A DNA stretch of 64,000 bases from Burkholderia diffusa (GCF_902499115.1 NZ_CABVPN010000004.1:124001-188000); one strand, 5' to 3'; positions 1 to 8,630 are shown, counted from the stretch's first letter. Numbers and translations: made by a program. Notes: generated by a model not told the origin, from the letters alone.

Positions 1-300
1 TTCTCGGCCGGCACCGGCAGCGCGTTCTCGATGCTGCCCTCGCAGAACGCGGCCGGCAACTGGATCAAGGTCGTGCAACGCGTGCCGGTCGTGATCGCGA
101 TCGATCCTCGCGATCTGGCCGCGCATCCGCTGCGGGTCGGGCTGTCGATGCGTGCGACCGTCGATACGCGCAACCGCGACGGCCATGCGCTCGACAGCGA
201 GCCGCCTACGCCGGCCGTCAGTACGCGCGTGCACGACGGGGTGGCGAGCGACGCGGAAGCGGCGGCCGCCGCGATCGTTCGCGAGAATCAGGGCGGGTAA
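1..300 (+). CDS. EmrA/HlyD-family membrane fusion protein, C-terminal end (partial)
   Basis: The reading frame is open from the first base of the window and stops at 300, so only about the last 99 residues are present. The segment FSAGTGSAFSMLPSQNAAG followed by NWIKVVQRVPV is the conserved C-terminal stretch of EmrA-type periplasmic adaptors, which link an inner-membrane MFS exporter to an outer-membrane channel. The tail after LRVGLSMRATVDT is the usual end of the last beta domain, followed by a low-complexity acidic/alanine tail. Its partner pump would lie to the left and cannot be seen. The family call is firm; the substrate is unknown. Confidence 0.85.
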   Translation, partial: FSAGTGSAFSMLPSQNAAGNWIKVVQRVPVVIAIDPRDLAAHPLRVGLSMRATVDTRNRDGHALDSEPPTPAVSTRVHDGVASDAEAAAAAIVRENQGG

Positions 301-442
301 CGCGCGCCCGACCGACGGGGCGGGCCGCTCGCGCCGATCGGCCGGGTCGCGCGCTCACGCGTTCCATGCCTTGCACGATCGCGCACTCCGGCCGTCTTTC
401 CTGACCCGACTTTCGTGTTTCCGCCATGGATGTCGGCACCGT

Positions 443-463
443 TCAAACGCATGTCGCGTTTGA
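443..463. promoter_or_regulatory. Perfect inverted repeat upstream of fdhA, candidate operator
   Basis: An 8-bp inverted repeat, TCAAACGC - 5 nt - GCGTTTGA, lies about 105 bp upstream of the fdhA start. It is flanked by GATGTC (429-434) and GACATC (464-469), which form a looser outer repeat. Its position suits an activator or repressor site for formaldehyde dehydrogenase. The binding protein is unknown. Confidence 0.4.
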
Positions 464-568
464 GACATCGGGGCCCCCACCTCCGGGACTACTCTCGAAC
501 AGCACGTTGCGTAGCGCCGCATCCGTCGGCGCGCGGCAGCGCCATCAACGAGACATGGAGACAATACG

Positions 569-1765
569 ATGAGCAGCAATCGAGGTGTCGTCTATCTTGG
601 GCCGGGCAAGGTCGAAGTGCAGAAGATCGATTATCCGAAAATGGTCGATCCGACCGGCCGCGCGATCGGCCACGGTGTCATCCTGAAAGTGGTGAGCACG
701 AACATCTGCGGCTCCGACCAGCACATGGTGCGCGGCCGCACGACCGCTCCGGTCGGCCTCGTGCTCGGTCACGAGATCACGGGCGAAGTGGTCGAGGTGG
801 GCCCGGACGTCGAGACGCTGAAGATCGGTGATCTCGTGTCGGTGCCGTTCAACGTCGCATGCGGCCGCTGCGCGATGTGCAAGGACACGCATACGGGTGT
901 GTGCCTGAACGTGAACCCGTCGCGTGCCGGCGGTGCTTACGGTTACGTCGACATGGGCGGCTGGATCGGCGGCCAGGCCGAGTACGTGCTCGTGCCGTAC
1001 GCGGACTTCAACCTGCTGAAATTCCCCGACCGCGACCAGGCGATGGCGAAGATTCGCGATCTGACCTGCCTGTCCGACATTCTTCCGACCGGCTATCACG
1101 GCGCGGTGAGCGCGGGCGTGAAGCCGGGCTCGACGGTCTACATTGCGGGCGCGGGCCCGGTCGGCATGGCGGCGGCCGCGTCGGCGCGCCTGCTCGGCGC
1201 GGCGGTGACGATCGTCGGCGACATGAACGCGGAACGCCTCGCGCACGCACGGGCGATGGGCTTCGAGACGGTCGACCTGTCGAAGGACGCGTCGCTCGGC
1301 GAGCAGATCGAGCAGATCCTCGGCGTGCCGGAGATCGATTGCGCGGTCGACTGCGTCGGCTTCGAGGCGCACGGCCACGGTTCGTCGGGCCATTCCGAGG
1401 AAGCGCCCGCGACGGTGCTGAACTCGCTGATGGAAATCACGCGGCCGGCCGGCGCGATCGGCATCCCGGGCCTGTACGTGACGGACGATCCGGGCGCGAA
1501 GGACAAGGCCGCGCAGCACGGCAGCCTGAGCATCCGCTTCGGCCTCGGCTGGGCGAAGTCGCACTCGTTCTTCACGGGCCAGACGCCGGTGCTCAAGTAC
1601 AACCGCAACCTGATGCAGGCAATCCTGTTCGACCGTCTGCCGATCGCGAAGATCGTCAACGTCGAAGTGATCTCGCTCGACCAGGCGCCGGAAGGCTACA
1701 AGAAGTTCGACGGCGGCGCGCCGCGCAAATTCGTGATCGATCCGCACGGCTTGCTGGCGGCCTGA
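569..1765 (+). CDS. fdhA: Glutathione-independent formaldehyde dehydrogenase
   Basis: NAD-dependent zinc medium-chain dehydrogenase that oxidises formaldehyde to formate in the cytoplasm without glutathione. It has 398 residues, the length of the Pseudomonas putida enzyme. Catalytic zinc residues are visible at C47 (NICGSDQH) and H68-E69 (GHE). The four structural-zinc cysteines are C98, C101, C104 and C112 (CGRCAMC then VC). A Rossmann glycine motif (AGAGPVGMAAA) follows. The start is supported by a GGAGACA purine stretch upstream. Formaldehyde is the by-product of glycine betaine, dimethylglycine and sarcosine demethylation, and in Pseudomonas aeruginosa fdhA lies beside purU and glyA of that pathway. 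Its presence here, 5 kb from the betaine locus, fits that role. Confidence 0.95.
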   Translation: MSSNRGVVYLGPGKVEVQKIDYPKMVDPTGRAIGHGVILKVVSTNICGSDQHMVRGRTTAPVGLVLGHEITGEVVEVGPDVETLKIGDLVSVPFNVACGRCAMCKDTHTGVCLNVNPSRAGGAYGYVDMGGWIGGQAEYVLVPYADFNLLKFPDRDQAMAKIRDLTCLSDILPTGYHGAVSAGVKPGSTVYIAGAGPVGMAAAASARLLGAAVTIVGDMNAERLAHARAMGFETVDLSKDASLGEQIEQILGVPEIDCAVDCVGFEAHGHGSSGHSEEAPATVLNSLMEITRPAGAIGIPGLYVTDDPGAKDKAAQHGSLSIRFGLGWAKSHSFFTGQTPVLKYNRNLMQAILFDRLPIAKIVNVEVISLDQAPEGYKKFDGGAPRKFVIDPHGLLAA

Positions 1766-1787
1766 CGCACGAACGACGGGCATGAAG

Positions 1788-1820
1788 CGGGCGGCACCGG
1801 AGACGGTGCCGCCCGTTTTT
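1788..1820 (+). terminator. Rho-independent terminator of fdhA
   Basis: An 11-bp perfect stem (1788-1798 with 1805-1815) and a 6-nt loop are followed directly by a run of five T, 23 bp after the fdhA stop. Confidence 0.9.
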
Positions 1821-1858
1821 CGTTGTGGGCGTGGCTGCGGTCGCCGTGCGCCGCGCGC

Positions 1859-2698
1859 TCAATGCCCGCGATAGATCATCGCCGTTTCGGCCCCGCTCGC
1901 CATCGCGCGCCGACCATGACGCGTATGCAGGGTCACGCGGCGTATCGCGTGCCCGCGTCGCGTCGCGGTGGCACCGCCTTTCCAGTCGGCGACGCGAATG
2001 CCGCTGCCGCGCGCGCTGTCCGGTCCGTGAACCGGCGGCGCGTGCCGCGCGAGCGTCGTCATCGGGCGTCCTGCCGCGTGTCGGGGCGTGCCCGCATTGC
2101 CGGGTTGAGCGGCCTTGCTCGACCGATCGGCGTCGGTGTCGACATTGGCGTCGGCGAGCCGATCGGCGTCGACTGCCGCGCGCTCGGCCGGATGCATTGC
2201 CTGGACGGGTGCGGGCGCGGGCCCGACCGGCAACGTCGGCGCGTCAGCCGCATGCAGACTGGCGTAAGCCGTCACCGGGCGCGACGCGCCCGGTCCGCGA
2301 CAGACGGGATCCACCCGGCACGTCCGGTCATACGTCACATAGCCGCCGACCAGCATCACGAGGGTCAGGATGCTCAGCAGCGGCGCGCTCGACGCCCGCG
2401 GCCGCTGGACCGCCGCGCCGCGCACCGCGGCCGCGACGCGCGACGACCACGTCGGGACGGGCTGCGCCTGGTGCGGGGGCGTGGCCTGCGCGGCGGGCGC
2501 ATCGTCGTTCGATCGGCGCAGCGGCGCGAACGGCCAGCCTCCCTGTCCGCAGACGGGGCACTGCTCGCTGGCGCGGAACGCCATGAAGCCGCACTGCCGG
2601 CAGCGCTGGCTGACGGTGGCGCGCGGCTCGGCACGCAGGTTCAGTGCGCCGCGCAGCGTGTCGCGCGTGCGGACTTTCCGGTTGGGCAGGACTTGCAT
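1859..2698 (-). CDS. Zinc-ribbon, single-pass membrane protein of unknown function
   Basis: A 279-residue protein that I do not recognise as a named family. The N-terminus holds a zinc ribbon with C33, C36, C47 and C50 (CRQCGFMAF...CPVCGQGGWPF). A hydrophobic segment lies at about residues 105-123 (APLLSILTLVMLVGGYVTY), followed by an Ala/Pro/His-rich, probably disordered tail. The ATG at 2698 begins 8 bp after the stop of the MocR-type gene, so the two are probably co-transcribed. The frame stays open far upstream inside the MocR gene; that part is antisense shadow and is excluded. It may be a membrane sensor or redox/metal-binding partner, but nothing in the sequence fixes the function. Confidence 0.65.
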   Translation of the reverse strand: MQVLPNRKVRTRDTLRGALNLRAEPRATVSQRCRQCGFMAFRASEQCPVCGQGGWPFAPLRRSNDDAPAAQATPPHQAQPVPTWSSRVAAAVRGAAVQRPRASSAPLLSILTLVMLVGGYVTYDRTCRVDPVCRGPGASRPVTAYASLHAADAPTLPVGPAPAPVQAMHPAERAAVDADRLADANVDTDADRSSKAAQPGNAGTPRHAAGRPMTTLARHAPPVHGPDSARGSGIRVADWKGGATATRRGHAIRRVTLHTRHGRRAMASGAETAMIYRGH

Positions 2699-2706
2699 GA
2701 TCGTTG

Positions 2707-4128
2707 CTACCTCGTCTGCTGTTGCCGCCCCGCGAGCCTTCCGATGGTGCGCATCGCGTCCTCGACGGCAGGGGTCCACGGTCGGCCATAGTTCAGCCGG
2801 ACGTAGCGGTGAAAGGCGCCCGTCATCGAAAAGATCGGCCCGGGCGCGAGGCTGACCCCATTCTCCATCGCGTCGCCGAACAACTGCATCGCATCCACGT
2901 GCGGCGGCAATTCGATCCACAGGAAATATCCGCCGCGCGGGGCATACACCTCGGTGTCGGCCGGGAAGTACGCGCGAACGGCCGCGAGCATCTGCGCCTG
3001 GTGGGCCGCGAGGTTGAGCCGGAGCCTGCGCAGGAAGCGGTCGTACGCGCCGTTGCGCAGATAGCTGGACACGGCCATCTGCGCGGGCACGTCCGCCGCC
3101 GGCGCGCTCGCGTTCTTCACCTGCCTGATCTGCTTCACGTAACGTCCGGCGGCGACCCAGCCGACCCGGAAACCGGGGGCGAGGCACTTCGAGAACGAAC
3201 CGCAATGCAGCACGAGCCCGTTGTCGTCATACAGTTTCGCGGGGCGCGTGGGCGTCGGGCCGAAATGTAGTTCTCCGAACACGTCGTCCTCGATCAGCGG
3301 CACCTGGTGCGATGCGAGCAGTTCGATCAGCCGGCGCTTGCGCTCGTCGGGCAGCGTCGCGCCGGTCGGGTTGTGGAACGAGGTCATGAACCAGCACGCG
3401 CGCACCGGATGCGTGTCGAGCACGTCGGCGAGCGCGTCGAGATCGAGGCCGGTGCGCGGATCAACCGGAATCTCGATGGCCTTCAGATGCAGCCGCTGCA
3501 CGGCTTGCAGCACCGCGGGGAAGGCAGGGCGTTCGATCGCGACCAGATCGCCAGGGCGCGTGAGCGCCTGCAGGCTCAGCGTCAGCGCTTCCGCCGCGCC
3601 GGTCGTGATGACGATTTCTTCCATCGGCAACGACGCGCCCGCGTTCAGGTACCGCAACGCAATCTGGCGGCGCAGCGCCTCGTTGCCGGGCGGCAGGCCG
3701 GCCAGCAGTTTCTCGCGGTCCATGTTGCGGGCGGCCGTCGCCGCATATCGCCACAGGCTGCTCATCGGAAACAGTGAATAGCTGGCGAACGCGGAACCCA
3801 GCGGCACGATGTCGTCGCGTTTGAGCGAGTCGATCAGCTGGAACAGCGCATCGTCGCCGCCGGTCTGCGATGCAGCCGGTTTGCGCGGTGTGTCGCGACC
3901 CGCGCGCACGCGCTTGTCATCGAGGTTCGCAACGAAATAACCGCAACGCGCGCGCGCGACGATCAGGCCCTCGCTTTCGAGCGCGTAGTACGCGCGAAAC
4001 ACGGTGGAAGGACTGACACGATAGGCGCTGCATGCCGAGCGCACGGTCGGAATGCGTGCGCCTGCCGGCAGGTCGCCGCGCCGGATCGAATCGGCAATCG
4101 TCTGTGCGAGCACCGCATATCGCTTCAT
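2707..4128 (-). CDS. MocR/GabR-type regulator (GntR HTH fused to class I aminotransferase)
   Basis: Transcription factor of the MocR subfamily, 473 residues from the chosen start. Residues 1-70 form a winged-helix GntR domain (AQTIADSIRRGDLPAGARIPTVR...SPSTVFRAYYALESEGLI). The rest is a fold-type I aminotransferase domain with the PLP lysine in GSFSKCLAPGFRVGWV. The start at 4128 was preferred over 4149 because GGAGG lies five bases upstream of it. Such proteins sense PLP or amino compounds and usually regulate a neighbouring gene. The only co-oriented neighbour is the zinc-ribbon protein 8 bp downstream, so the target is not clear. Confidence 0.9.
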   Translation of the reverse strand: MKRYAVLAQTIADSIRRGDLPAGARIPTVRSACSAYRVSPSTVFRAYYALESEGLIVARARCGYFVANLDDKRVRAGRDTPRKPAASQTGGDDALFQLIDSLKRDDIVPLGSAFASYSLFPMSSLWRYAATAARNMDREKLLAGLPPGNEALRRQIALRYLNAGASLPMEEIVITTGAAEALTLSLQALTRPGDLVAIERPAFPAVLQAVQRLHLKAIEIPVDPRTGLDLDALADVLDTHPVRACWFMTSFHNPTGATLPDERKRRLIELLASHQVPLIEDDVFGELHFGPTPTRPAKLYDDNGLVLHCGSFSKCLAPGFRVGWVAAGRYVKQIRQVKNASAPAADVPAQMAVSSYLRNGAYDRFLRRLRLNLAAHQAQMLAAVRAYFPADTEVYAPRGGYFLWIELPPHVDAMQLFGDAMENGVSLAPGPIFSMTGAFHRYVRLNYGRPWTPAVEDAMRTIGRLAGRQQQTR

Positions 4129-4412
4129 GCCTGGCCTCCGGCCGATCACGGCCGTCGCTGAAAAAAGAGTAGCACGGCGTCCGCCGCGTTCAATCCCGCC
4201 CCCAATCGTTCATCCGCAACCCGCTGATACGCACGTTTTCGGCCGACTCTGATCCTTTTCTTCAGACCAGCGAACCGGCATTCTTCGCAAGCCTTATTCC
4301 CGATGCGTGATCGATACGGTCTTCACGCCCCCTGACGGCGGATCCGTGACGACCGCGCACCATGTGCGGGACCGGGTGCGCAACGTCCTTACCTTACCCG
4401 GAAGCAATCAGC

Positions 4413-5825
4413 GTGAAATCGAAGTTCCTCGTCGCGGGCCTCGTCGCCGGCCTCGCGCTCAACCTGCTCGGCGGCGCCGCTAAAGCGGCCTGCATCAACA
4501 ATCCCCCGACTCAATCCAATGCGTCGTTTCCCGCCGCACTGACCGGCAAGCTCGTCTATCACAGCTACGTCAAGTACGGCGACGGCACGAGCCAGCTGTT
4601 CCTGTACGACTTTTCGGCCCGCACGCTCACGCAGTTGAGCAAGAGCAGCTGGGGCATCACCGATCCGATGAACGGCGTGTTCAGCCCCGACGGCAAGTGG
4701 CTTGCATTCATGGGTATCAGCAATGGCGCCTGGAACGTGTTCATGCTGCAGCTCGGCGCCAGCACGCCGCCGGTCAACCTGACGAACAGCACGGGCGCGA
4801 CGCGCAACGAGGATCCGAAGTTCAGCGCCGACGGCAAGACGCTCGTGTTCAAGCAGAACGGCGACGTGAAGCAGGGCACGCTGTCGTACACGAGCACGGG
4901 CCCGGTGTTCACGTCGGTCGTGAGCCTGACCAACGCACCGGTGGGCGCCGAATACTCGATGCCGTTCCTCGCGCCGGACGCGAGCGCCGTCTACTACGCG
5001 ACGGGCACCGGCTCGAACATGGGGCTGATGAAACGCACGATCACGACCGGCACGACGGCGGTGTTCGATCATCCGGCCGGTCTGCAGACCTACTATCCGA
5101 TCGTACGCGGCGACGGCATGGTGTTCTACGCGCGCTGGAAGGACACGGGCGGTGCCGACCAGATCTATGCGAAGACCGCGGACCCGGCGTCGACGCCGAA
5201 CGCGCTGCCGATCAGCGACTGCATGAGCAACAACTCCGATCCGGCGCCGGTGAGCGGCACGAACTACGTGTTCTTCTCGTCGACGACGGCGGGCGGCTAC
5301 CAGCTCTATGTGGGCGACGTGACCACCGGCCAGCGCTGGAGTCTGTCGCAGTTCGGCGTGAATGCGGACACGACCAAGGCGAAGCTCGGCTCGAGCTACT
5401 ACGGTGGCCCGGCCGCCGCGCAGCCGATGCTGCTGTCGCAAGGTCGTCCGGCTGCTGCGTCGGCGAGCTACAACGCATCGCTGACGGCGGACAAGGCGTT
5501 CGACGGAAACACGACGAGCACGCGCTGGGATTCGCCGGAAGGCGCGGGCGTCGATCCGCAATGGATCTCCGTCGATCTCGGCGCGGTGAAGAAGATCAGC
5601 AGCGTCGATCTCTACTGGGACGCGGGCGCGCTCGTCTACCAGATCCAGACGTCGACCGACAACGCGAACTGGACGACGGTCTACTCGACGAACAACGGCG
5701 TGTCGTACGGTCACGTCACGCTGCCGAACCTGAACGCGCAGGGCCGCTACGTGCGGATGCTCGGCACGAAGCGGGCGACGCAGTGGGGTTACTCGCTCGA
5801 CGAAATGCAGGTGTGGGGATCGTAA
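4413..5825 (+). CDS. Secreted TolB-like beta-propeller protein with C-terminal F5/8 type C (discoidin) domain
   Basis: Exported protein of about 470 residues. A Sec signal peptide (KSKFLVAGLVAGLALNLLGGAAKAA) is followed by WD40/PD40-type propeller repeats, visible as FSPDGKWLAFMG and FSADGKTLVFKQNGD. The last ~130 residues form a discoidin-like galactose-binding domain (ASYNASLTADKAFDGNTTSTRWDSP, then ISVDLGAVKKISSVDLYW and RYVRMLGTKRATQWGYSLDEMQVWG). The GTG at 4413 puts the signal peptide at the N-terminus and has GGAAG upstream; an in-frame ATG at 4362 would add 17 implausible residues. Discoidin domains usually bind surface glycans, so carbohydrate or host-surface binding is plausible but inferred. 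It stands alone, with its own terminator. Confidence 0.8.
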   Translation: MKSKFLVAGLVAGLALNLLGGAAKAACINNPPTQSNASFPAALTGKLVYHSYVKYGDGTSQLFLYDFSARTLTQLSKSSWGITDPMNGVFSPDGKWLAFMGISNGAWNVFMLQLGASTPPVNLTNSTGATRNEDPKFSADGKTLVFKQNGDVKQGTLSYTSTGPVFTSVVSLTNAPVGAEYSMPFLAPDASAVYYATGTGSNMGLMKRTITTGTTAVFDHPAGLQTYYPIVRGDGMVFYARWKDTGGADQIYAKTADPASTPNALPISDCMSNNSDPAPVSGTNYVFFSSTTAGGYQLYVGDVTTGQRWSLSQFGVNADTTKAKLGSSYYGGPAAAQPMLLSQGRPAAASASYNASLTADKAFDGNTTSTRWDSPEGAGVDPQWISVDLGAVKKISSVDLYWDAGALVYQIQTSTDNANWTTVYSTNNGVSYGHVTLPNLNAQGRYVRMLGTKRATQWGYSLDEMQVWGS

Positions 5826-5836
5826 TCACCAGCAAA

Positions 5837-5863
5837 AAGGCGGCCCTCGAGGCCGCCTTCTTT
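5837..5863 (+). terminator. Rho-independent terminator
   Basis: Stem AAGGCGGCC (5837-5845) with GGCCGCCTT (5851-5859), a 5-nt loop, and a T-rich tail, immediately after the propeller-protein stop. The left-hand A run may also let it end the opposing regulator transcript. Confidence 0.88.
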
Positions 5864-5880
5864 ATCGCGCCGCGCCCGCA

Positions 5881-6906
5881 TCACGCGTGAATCACATGCG
5901 CCGGAAACGCCGGTGCGGCAGCCGCCGCGCCCTGCGCGAGCGGCGCGACCTGCTTGCGGCGCTCGCGCGTCGGCGCGACGCCGAACGCATCGCGATAGCT
6001 CTTGCTGAAGTGGCAGGCCGACTGGAAGCCGCACGCCATCGTGATGTGCATGATCGACATGTCGGTCTGCAGCAGCAACTCGCGCGCGCGGCGCAGCCGC
6101 AGCGTCAGGTAATAGTGCGTGGGCGTCATCCCGAGATGCTCGCGGAACAGCCGCTGCAGCTGGCGCTGCGACATGTTCGCGAGTCGTGCGAGTTCCTCGC
6201 GCGACAGCGGCTCCTCGATGTTGTTTTCCATCAGCGAGATCACTTCGAACAGTGACTTGTTCGCCGAGCCGAGCCGCGCGACGAGCGGCATCCGCTGTTG
6301 CGCGCTCGTGTCGCGCACGTGTTCGACGATGAACTGCTCGGCGATCTGCGTGACGCGCGCGGTGCCCACGCGCGCGGCGATCAGGTTCAGCATCATGTCG
6401 AGCGGCGCGACGCCGCCCGTGCACGTGATGCGGTCGCGGTCGACCACGAACAGTTCCTTCAGGAAGCGCGTGTCCGGAAACTCTTCCTTCAGCGCCGACA
6501 TGTTTTCCCAGTGGATCGCGCATGCATAGCCCGCGAGCAGCCCCGACTTCGCGAGCGCATAGGTGCCCGTGCACAGGCTGCCGAGCGGCAGTCCCATGCG
6601 CGCGAAGCGGCGCAGCGTCGACAGATGGGCGGGCGTGGTCGCGCGTTGCACGTCGACACCGCCGCACACGAATACGATATCCGGCTGCCCCACGCATTCG
6701 GCCGGGCCCGTGTCGACCGTGAGGCCGTTGCTCGCCGTGACCGGGCCGCCTTCCGGGCTGATGATCGACCAGCGATAGAGCGGCTGGCCGCTCAGGTAGT
6801 TCGCCATCCGAAGCACCTCGATCGCATTGGTGAACGCGATCATCGTGAAGTTCGGTAAAGGCATGAACGCGAAGTGGGACAGCGACGCTGTGCGGTCGGG
6901 CGACAT
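5881..6906 (-). CDS. gbdR: GlxA-family AraC regulator, probable glycine betaine regulator GbdR
   Basis: A 341-residue activator with an N-terminal DJ-1/PfpI-like (GATase1) domain (residues ~10-190, including GSLCTGTYALAKSGLLAGYACAIHW split over that segment) and a C-terminal AraC HTH pair (SREELARLANMSQRQLQRLF and MHITMACGFQSACHFSKSYRDAFG). This architecture is that of GbdR, CdhR and ArgR. AAGGA lies upstream of the ATG. It diverges from glyA and the dimethylglycine/betaine demethylation genes, the known GbdR regulon of Pseudomonas aeruginosa, which supports the name. The domain call is certain; the specific identity rests on context. Confidence 0.72.
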   Translation of the reverse strand: MSPDRTASLSHFAFMPLPNFTMIAFTNAIEVLRMANYLSGQPLYRWSIISPEGGPVTASNGLTVDTGPAECVGQPDIVFVCGGVDVQRATTPAHLSTLRRFARMGLPLGSLCTGTYALAKSGLLAGYACAIHWENMSALKEEFPDTRFLKELFVVDRDRITCTGGVAPLDMMLNLIAARVGTARVTQIAEQFIVEHVRDTSAQQRMPLVARLGSANKSLFEVISLMENNIEEPLSREELARLANMSQRQLQRLFREHLGMTPTHYYLTLRLRRARELLLQTDMSIMHITMACGFQSACHFSKSYRDAFGVAPTRERRKQVAPLAQGAAAAAPAFPAHVIHA

Positions 6907-7355
6907 GGGGGGCGTTCCTTGAATCTCTAATAGCTTTTGGCCCGAGAGGCACGGATCGGGCTACGGTATTGTGTGAGCGAGCGCAACAAGCGTGCCATAC
7001 GGCTAAACCCTAGCTGCATACGTCGTAAGGGTGGAAGGCGGATGCTGCACTGCACCGTAAACGGGCTGCGCTGCACCCTCGACGCGCAACTCAGGCACCG
7101 GCGAAGTGCCTGTCCGTGGACAAACCGCACACGCCGGTTTGCTTCGTCATCGGAAAAAGCACGACCGGTCACTTGTACAAAACGGACGCGCATGGCGGAA
7201 AAGGCAAAGAACGCGTCTAAATTCATCAATCCGCCGAAAATCCGAACGACAAGAATAGAGCCGTCGGCAGCCTTGCACTGGATGCGCTGGAAGCCCAGGT
7301 ATGGCGGGCCTCGAGCTTCGGTTGCACGCCCTTTATTCTTCGTCACGGACGCACT
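6907..7355. promoter_or_regulatory. Divergent gbdR-glyA control region
   Basis: This 449-bp non-coding stretch must hold the promoters of both the regulator gene and the glyA locus. It contains an imperfect direct repeat CTGCACTGCACC / CTGCGCTGCACC (7045-7056, 7066-7077; 21 bp apart). It also holds a palindrome TGTCC-GT-GGACA (7111-7122) and an inverted repeat CAAACCG-7 nt-CGGTTTG (7121-7141). AraC-family activators typically contact direct half-sites about two helical turns apart, so the 21-bp repeat is the best GbdR-site candidate. I saw no glycine riboswitch-like pair of aptamers. Confidence 0.5.
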
Positions 7356-8630
7356 ATGTCGAACACCCAGCCTTTCTTCTCGCAGCCCCTCGCCGAGCGC
7401 GACGCTCCGGTGCGCAGCGCCATCCTGAAGGAGCTCGAGCGCCAGCAGTCGCAAGTCGAGCTGATCGCGTCGGAAAACATCGTGTCGCGCGCGGTGCTGG
7501 AGGCGCAGGGTTCGGTGCTGACCAACAAGTATGCGGAAGGCTATCCGGGCAAGCGTTACTACGGCGGCTGCGAATTCGCGGACGAGGTGGAGGCGCTGGC
7601 GATCGAGCGCGTGAAGCAGATCTTCAACGCCGGCTACGCGAACGTGCAGCCGCACTCGGGCGCGCAGGCGAACGGGTCGGTGATGCTCGCGCTGGCGAAG
7701 CCGGGCGACACCGTGCTCGGCATGTCGCTGGACGCCGGCGGCCACCTGACGCACGGCGCCAAGCCGGCGCTGTCGGGCAAGTGGTTCAATGCCGTGCAAT
7801 ACGGCGTGAACCGCGACACGATGCGTATCGACTACGACCAGGTTGAAGCGCTCGCGCACGAGCACAAGCCGAACCTGATCATCGCCGGCTTCTCGGCGTA
7901 CCCGCGCGCGCTGGACTTCGCGCGCTTCCGTGCGATCGCCGACAGCGTCGGCGCGAAGCTGATGGTCGACATGGCGCACATCGCGGGCGTGATCGCCGCC
8001 GGCCGCCATGCGAACCCGGTCGAGCATGCGCACGTCGTCACGTCGACCACGCACAAGACGCTGCGCGGCCCGCGCGGTGGCTTCGTGCTGACCAACGACG
8101 AAGAGATCGCGAAGAAGATCAACTCGGCCGTGTTCCCCGGCCTGCAAGGCGGCCCGCTGATGCACGTGATCGCCGGCAAGGCCGTCGCGTTCGGCGAAGT
8201 GCTGCACGCGGACTTCAAGACCTACATCGACAACGTGCTCGCGAACGCGCAGGCGCTTGGCGAAGTGCTGAAGGCGGGCGGCGTGGACCTCGTCACCGGC
8301 GGCACCGACAACCACCTGCTGCTGGTCGACCTGCGTCCGAAGGGCCTGAAGGGCGCGCCGGTCGAGCAGGCGCTGGAACGGGCGGGCATCACCTGCAACA
8401 AGAACGGCATTCCGTTCGACACCGAGAAGCCGACCGTCACGTCGGGCATCCGCCTCGGCACGCCGGCCGGCACGACGCGCGGCTTCGGCGTCGCGGAGTT
8501 CCGCGAGGTCGGCCGCCTGATTCTCGAAGTGTTCGACGCGCTGCGCGCGAACCCGGAAGGCGACCACGCGACCGAACAGCGCGTGCGCCGCGAGATTTTC
8601 GCGCTCTGCGAGCGCTTCCCGATTTACTGA
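7356..8630 (+). CDS. glyA: Serine hydroxymethyltransferase
   Basis: PLP enzyme that interconverts glycine plus methylene-tetrahydrofolate with serine in the cytoplasm. It has 424 residues, the normal bacterial length. Family landmarks are IASENIVSRAVLEAQGS, the NVQPHSGAQAN substrate loop and the PLP lysine K234 in STTHKTLRGPRGG. It is first in the betaine locus, where it would consume glycine from sarcosine demethylation together with the released one-carbon units to give serine. This is the role of glyA1 in the equivalent Pseudomonas cluster. A second housekeeping glyA is expected elsewhere in the genome (inference). Confidence 0.97.
   Translation: MSNTQPFFSQPLAERDAPVRSAILKELERQQSQVELIASENIVSRAVLEAQGSVLTNKYAEGYPGKRYYGGCEFADEVEALAIERVKQIFNAGYANVQPHSGAQANGSVMLALAKPGDTVLGMSLDAGGHLTHGAKPALSGKWFNAVQYGVNRDTMRIDYDQVEALAHEHKPNLIIAGFSAYPRALDFARFRAIADSVGAKLMVDMAHIAGVIAAGRHANPVEHAHVVTSTTHKTLRGPRGGFVLTNDEEIAKKINSAVFPGLQGGPLMHVIAGKAVAFGEVLHADFKTYIDNVLANAQALGEVLKAGGVDLVTGGTDNHLLLVDLRPKGLKGAPVEQALERAGITCNKNGIPFDTEKPTVTSGIRLGTPAGTTRGFGVAEFREVGRLILEVFDALRANPEGDHATEQRVRREIFALCERFPIY

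Noticed and set aside
2699..3205. Upstream extension of the zinc-ribbon protein frame
   Set aside because: The extra part overlaps the MocR gene in another frame and encodes no domain; the ATG at 2698 gives the zinc ribbon a sensible N-terminus.
6907..7355. Glycine riboswitch ahead of glyA
   Set aside because: I looked for tandem aptamer-like GC stems and conserved cores and found none; the region reads as protein-binding repeats.
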